DNA of 7,116 nt, taken from positions 1 through 7,116 of the forward strand of contig CANHYZ010000101.1 in the NCBI GenBank assembly GCA_947464885.1. The letters run 5' to 3'. The position numbers and the translations under genes were made by a program. The stretch's first letter is position 1, and the number at the start of each line of letters is the position of its first letter. This DNA is from Flavobacteriales bacterium. Its GTDB lineage: Bacteria; Bacteroidota; Bacteroidia; Flavobacteriales_D; Sanyastnellaceae. Positions 6,450 through 7,116 of this stretch are shown one piece after another. Below the pieces are notes generated by a model. The model saw only the letters and a list, made by a program, of their open reading frames with translations. It was not told where the DNA came from and searched no databases.

Positions 6450-7116
6450 ATGAAACACATTGTTACGCTGTTCGCATCTGTATTGCTAAGTGCACAAATC
6501 CTAGGGCAAGCCTCTGCTGTTGTTTTTTCCGAAGTTGGTGAAAAATTCACCATATATCTTAACGGAGAAAAACAAAACTCAACTCCTCAGTCGAATGTCA
6601 AAATCACGGGGTTGACCTCCGAGTTCTACCAAGCACGGGTTGATTTTGAAGACCCTACCTTGCCTGATTTTGCTGAAGGAAATTTTGCCGTTCAGCGTGG
6701 GTTTGAATTCACTTACATCATTAAAAAGAATAAGAAGGCTGAATATGTCATGCGTTACTATGGTCAAACGGAATCAGATGGAGCGGTTGCCCCAGCTGCT
6801 GCGCCACAAAGCGATGTTAAGCGCGTGGCTGAAGTAGACGATACACCGGCACCGGCACCTGTTGAAAATTTCAATATCAATCAGTCCATTCAAGTTCAAG
6901 AGGAACCTGTTGGAGGCAAGACAACTGTAACACAAACGACAACGACCACAACCAAGAAGCAGCCCACAGCTGCAACTGCTGCTCCTGTCGGCGGAAATGT
7001 ATCCATGGGTATCAATGTGGATGGCGTTAATATGGGCATCAGCATCAATGCAACCGATATGGGTGGTGCTATCGATATGAATATGAGTGAGGAAACCGTC
7101 ATTACGACAACGACCA
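6450..7116 (+). CDS. Secreted protein with low-complexity region, 3' end outside the window
   Basis: Translated by hand from ATG at 6450, this gives 222 residues open to the window edge. A signal peptide covers about 1-20 (hydrophobic core, then ILGQA), so the protein is exported; no lipobox is seen. Residues about 24-105 look like a compact beta-rich domain: VVFSEVGEKFTIYLNGEKQN, VKITGLTSEFYQARVDFED and FEFTYIIKKNKKAEYVMRYY. From memory this N-terminal pattern is frequent in Bacteroidetes secreted proteins that carry a C-terminal DUF4476 domain, which would lie beyond the edge; that is inference. Residues 106-185 are Pro/Ala/Gln/Thr-rich with T163-T168, and 186-213 repeat short hydrophobic-Asn/Asp-Gly-Met units (MGINVDGVNMGISINATDMGG). 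The gene diverges from the saccharopine dehydrogenase operon. ATG 6450 is chosen because the signal peptide begins there. Function unknown; a role at the cell surface or periplasm is likely. Confidence 0.82.
   Translation, partial: MKHIVTLFASVLLSAQILGQASAVVFSEVGEKFTIYLNGEKQNSTPQSNVKITGLTSEFYQARVDFEDPTLPDFAEGNFAVQRGFEFTYIIKKNKKAEYVMRYYGQTESDGAVAPAAAPQSDVKRVAEVDDTPAPAPVENFNINQSIQVQEEPVGGKTTVTQTTTTTTKKQPTAATAAPVGGNVSMGINVDGVNMGISINATDMGGAIDMNMSEETVITTTT
6936..7116 (+). repeat. In-frame direct repeat encoding poly-threonine, two copies
   Basis: The 13-base sequence ACGACAACGACCA occurs at 6936-6948 and again at 7104-7116, both times in the reading frame and coding for Thr-Thr-Thr-Thr (residues 163-166 and 219-222). 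The second copy touches the window edge, so its full length is unknown. The two copies flank the Gly/Asn/Met-rich segment. Confidence 0.8.

Noticed and set aside
6896..7102. Minus-strand frame of 68 codons with hydrophobic Val/Pro-rich product
   Set aside because: It is the antisense of the Thr- and Gly/Asn-rich repeats of the secreted-protein gene; the hydrophobic look follows from the repeat codons.

Overview
The window looks like a piece of a Bacteroidetes (Bacteroidota) chromosome, most likely a Cytophagia-like lineage. This rests on gene content and on signals. There is a long-form IspH of about 410 residues, a LYS9-type saccharopine dehydrogenase, and a MutL followed directly by two rhomboid proteases. 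Signal peptides end in LxAQ or LGQA, most starts lack Shine-Dalgarno sequences, and TAnnTTTG boxes matching the Bacteroidetes -7 promoter element sit upstream of three transcription units. The species call is inference from remembered family features; no search was run.

Layout: six of the seven genes are on the minus strand. Reading in the direction of transcription from about 6350 down to 1, the first unit is saccharopine dehydrogenase (6330-4996), a small secreted protein of unknown function (4999-4475) and ispH (4478-3249). These genes are joined by 4-base stop/start overlaps (ATGA and GTGA). After a 64-base gap holding a candidate promoter and a small inverted repeat comes the second unit: mutL (3184-1358), a complete rhomboid protease (1355-642) and a second rhomboid (632 to beyond the left edge). 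Spacings here are 2 and 9 bases. At the right end, a divergent plus-strand gene starts at 6450. It encodes a secreted or surface protein with Thr-rich and Gly/Asn/Met-rich low-complexity segments and runs off the window. The 119-base divergent region carries one TAnnTTTG box on each strand.

How the genes work together: the first unit couples a lysine-catabolism enzyme, an exported unknown and the last step of the MEP isoprenoid pathway. No obvious shared pathway is visible, so joint expression rather than joint function is the safe reading. The second unit couples a DNA mismatch-repair ATPase to two probable intramembrane proteases. I recall this order from other Bacteroidetes, but its functional reason is unclear to me. 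The most notable protein-level observation is that this MutL keeps all of its ATPase motifs but lacks recognisable endonuclease metal-binding motifs in its C-terminal domain.

No tRNA, rRNA, CRISPR array, insertion sequence or phage feature was found, and no stretch over 300 bases is without a gene. Apart from the MutL C-terminus and the unknown exported proteins, this is an ordinary core-genome region; I see no convincing new system.
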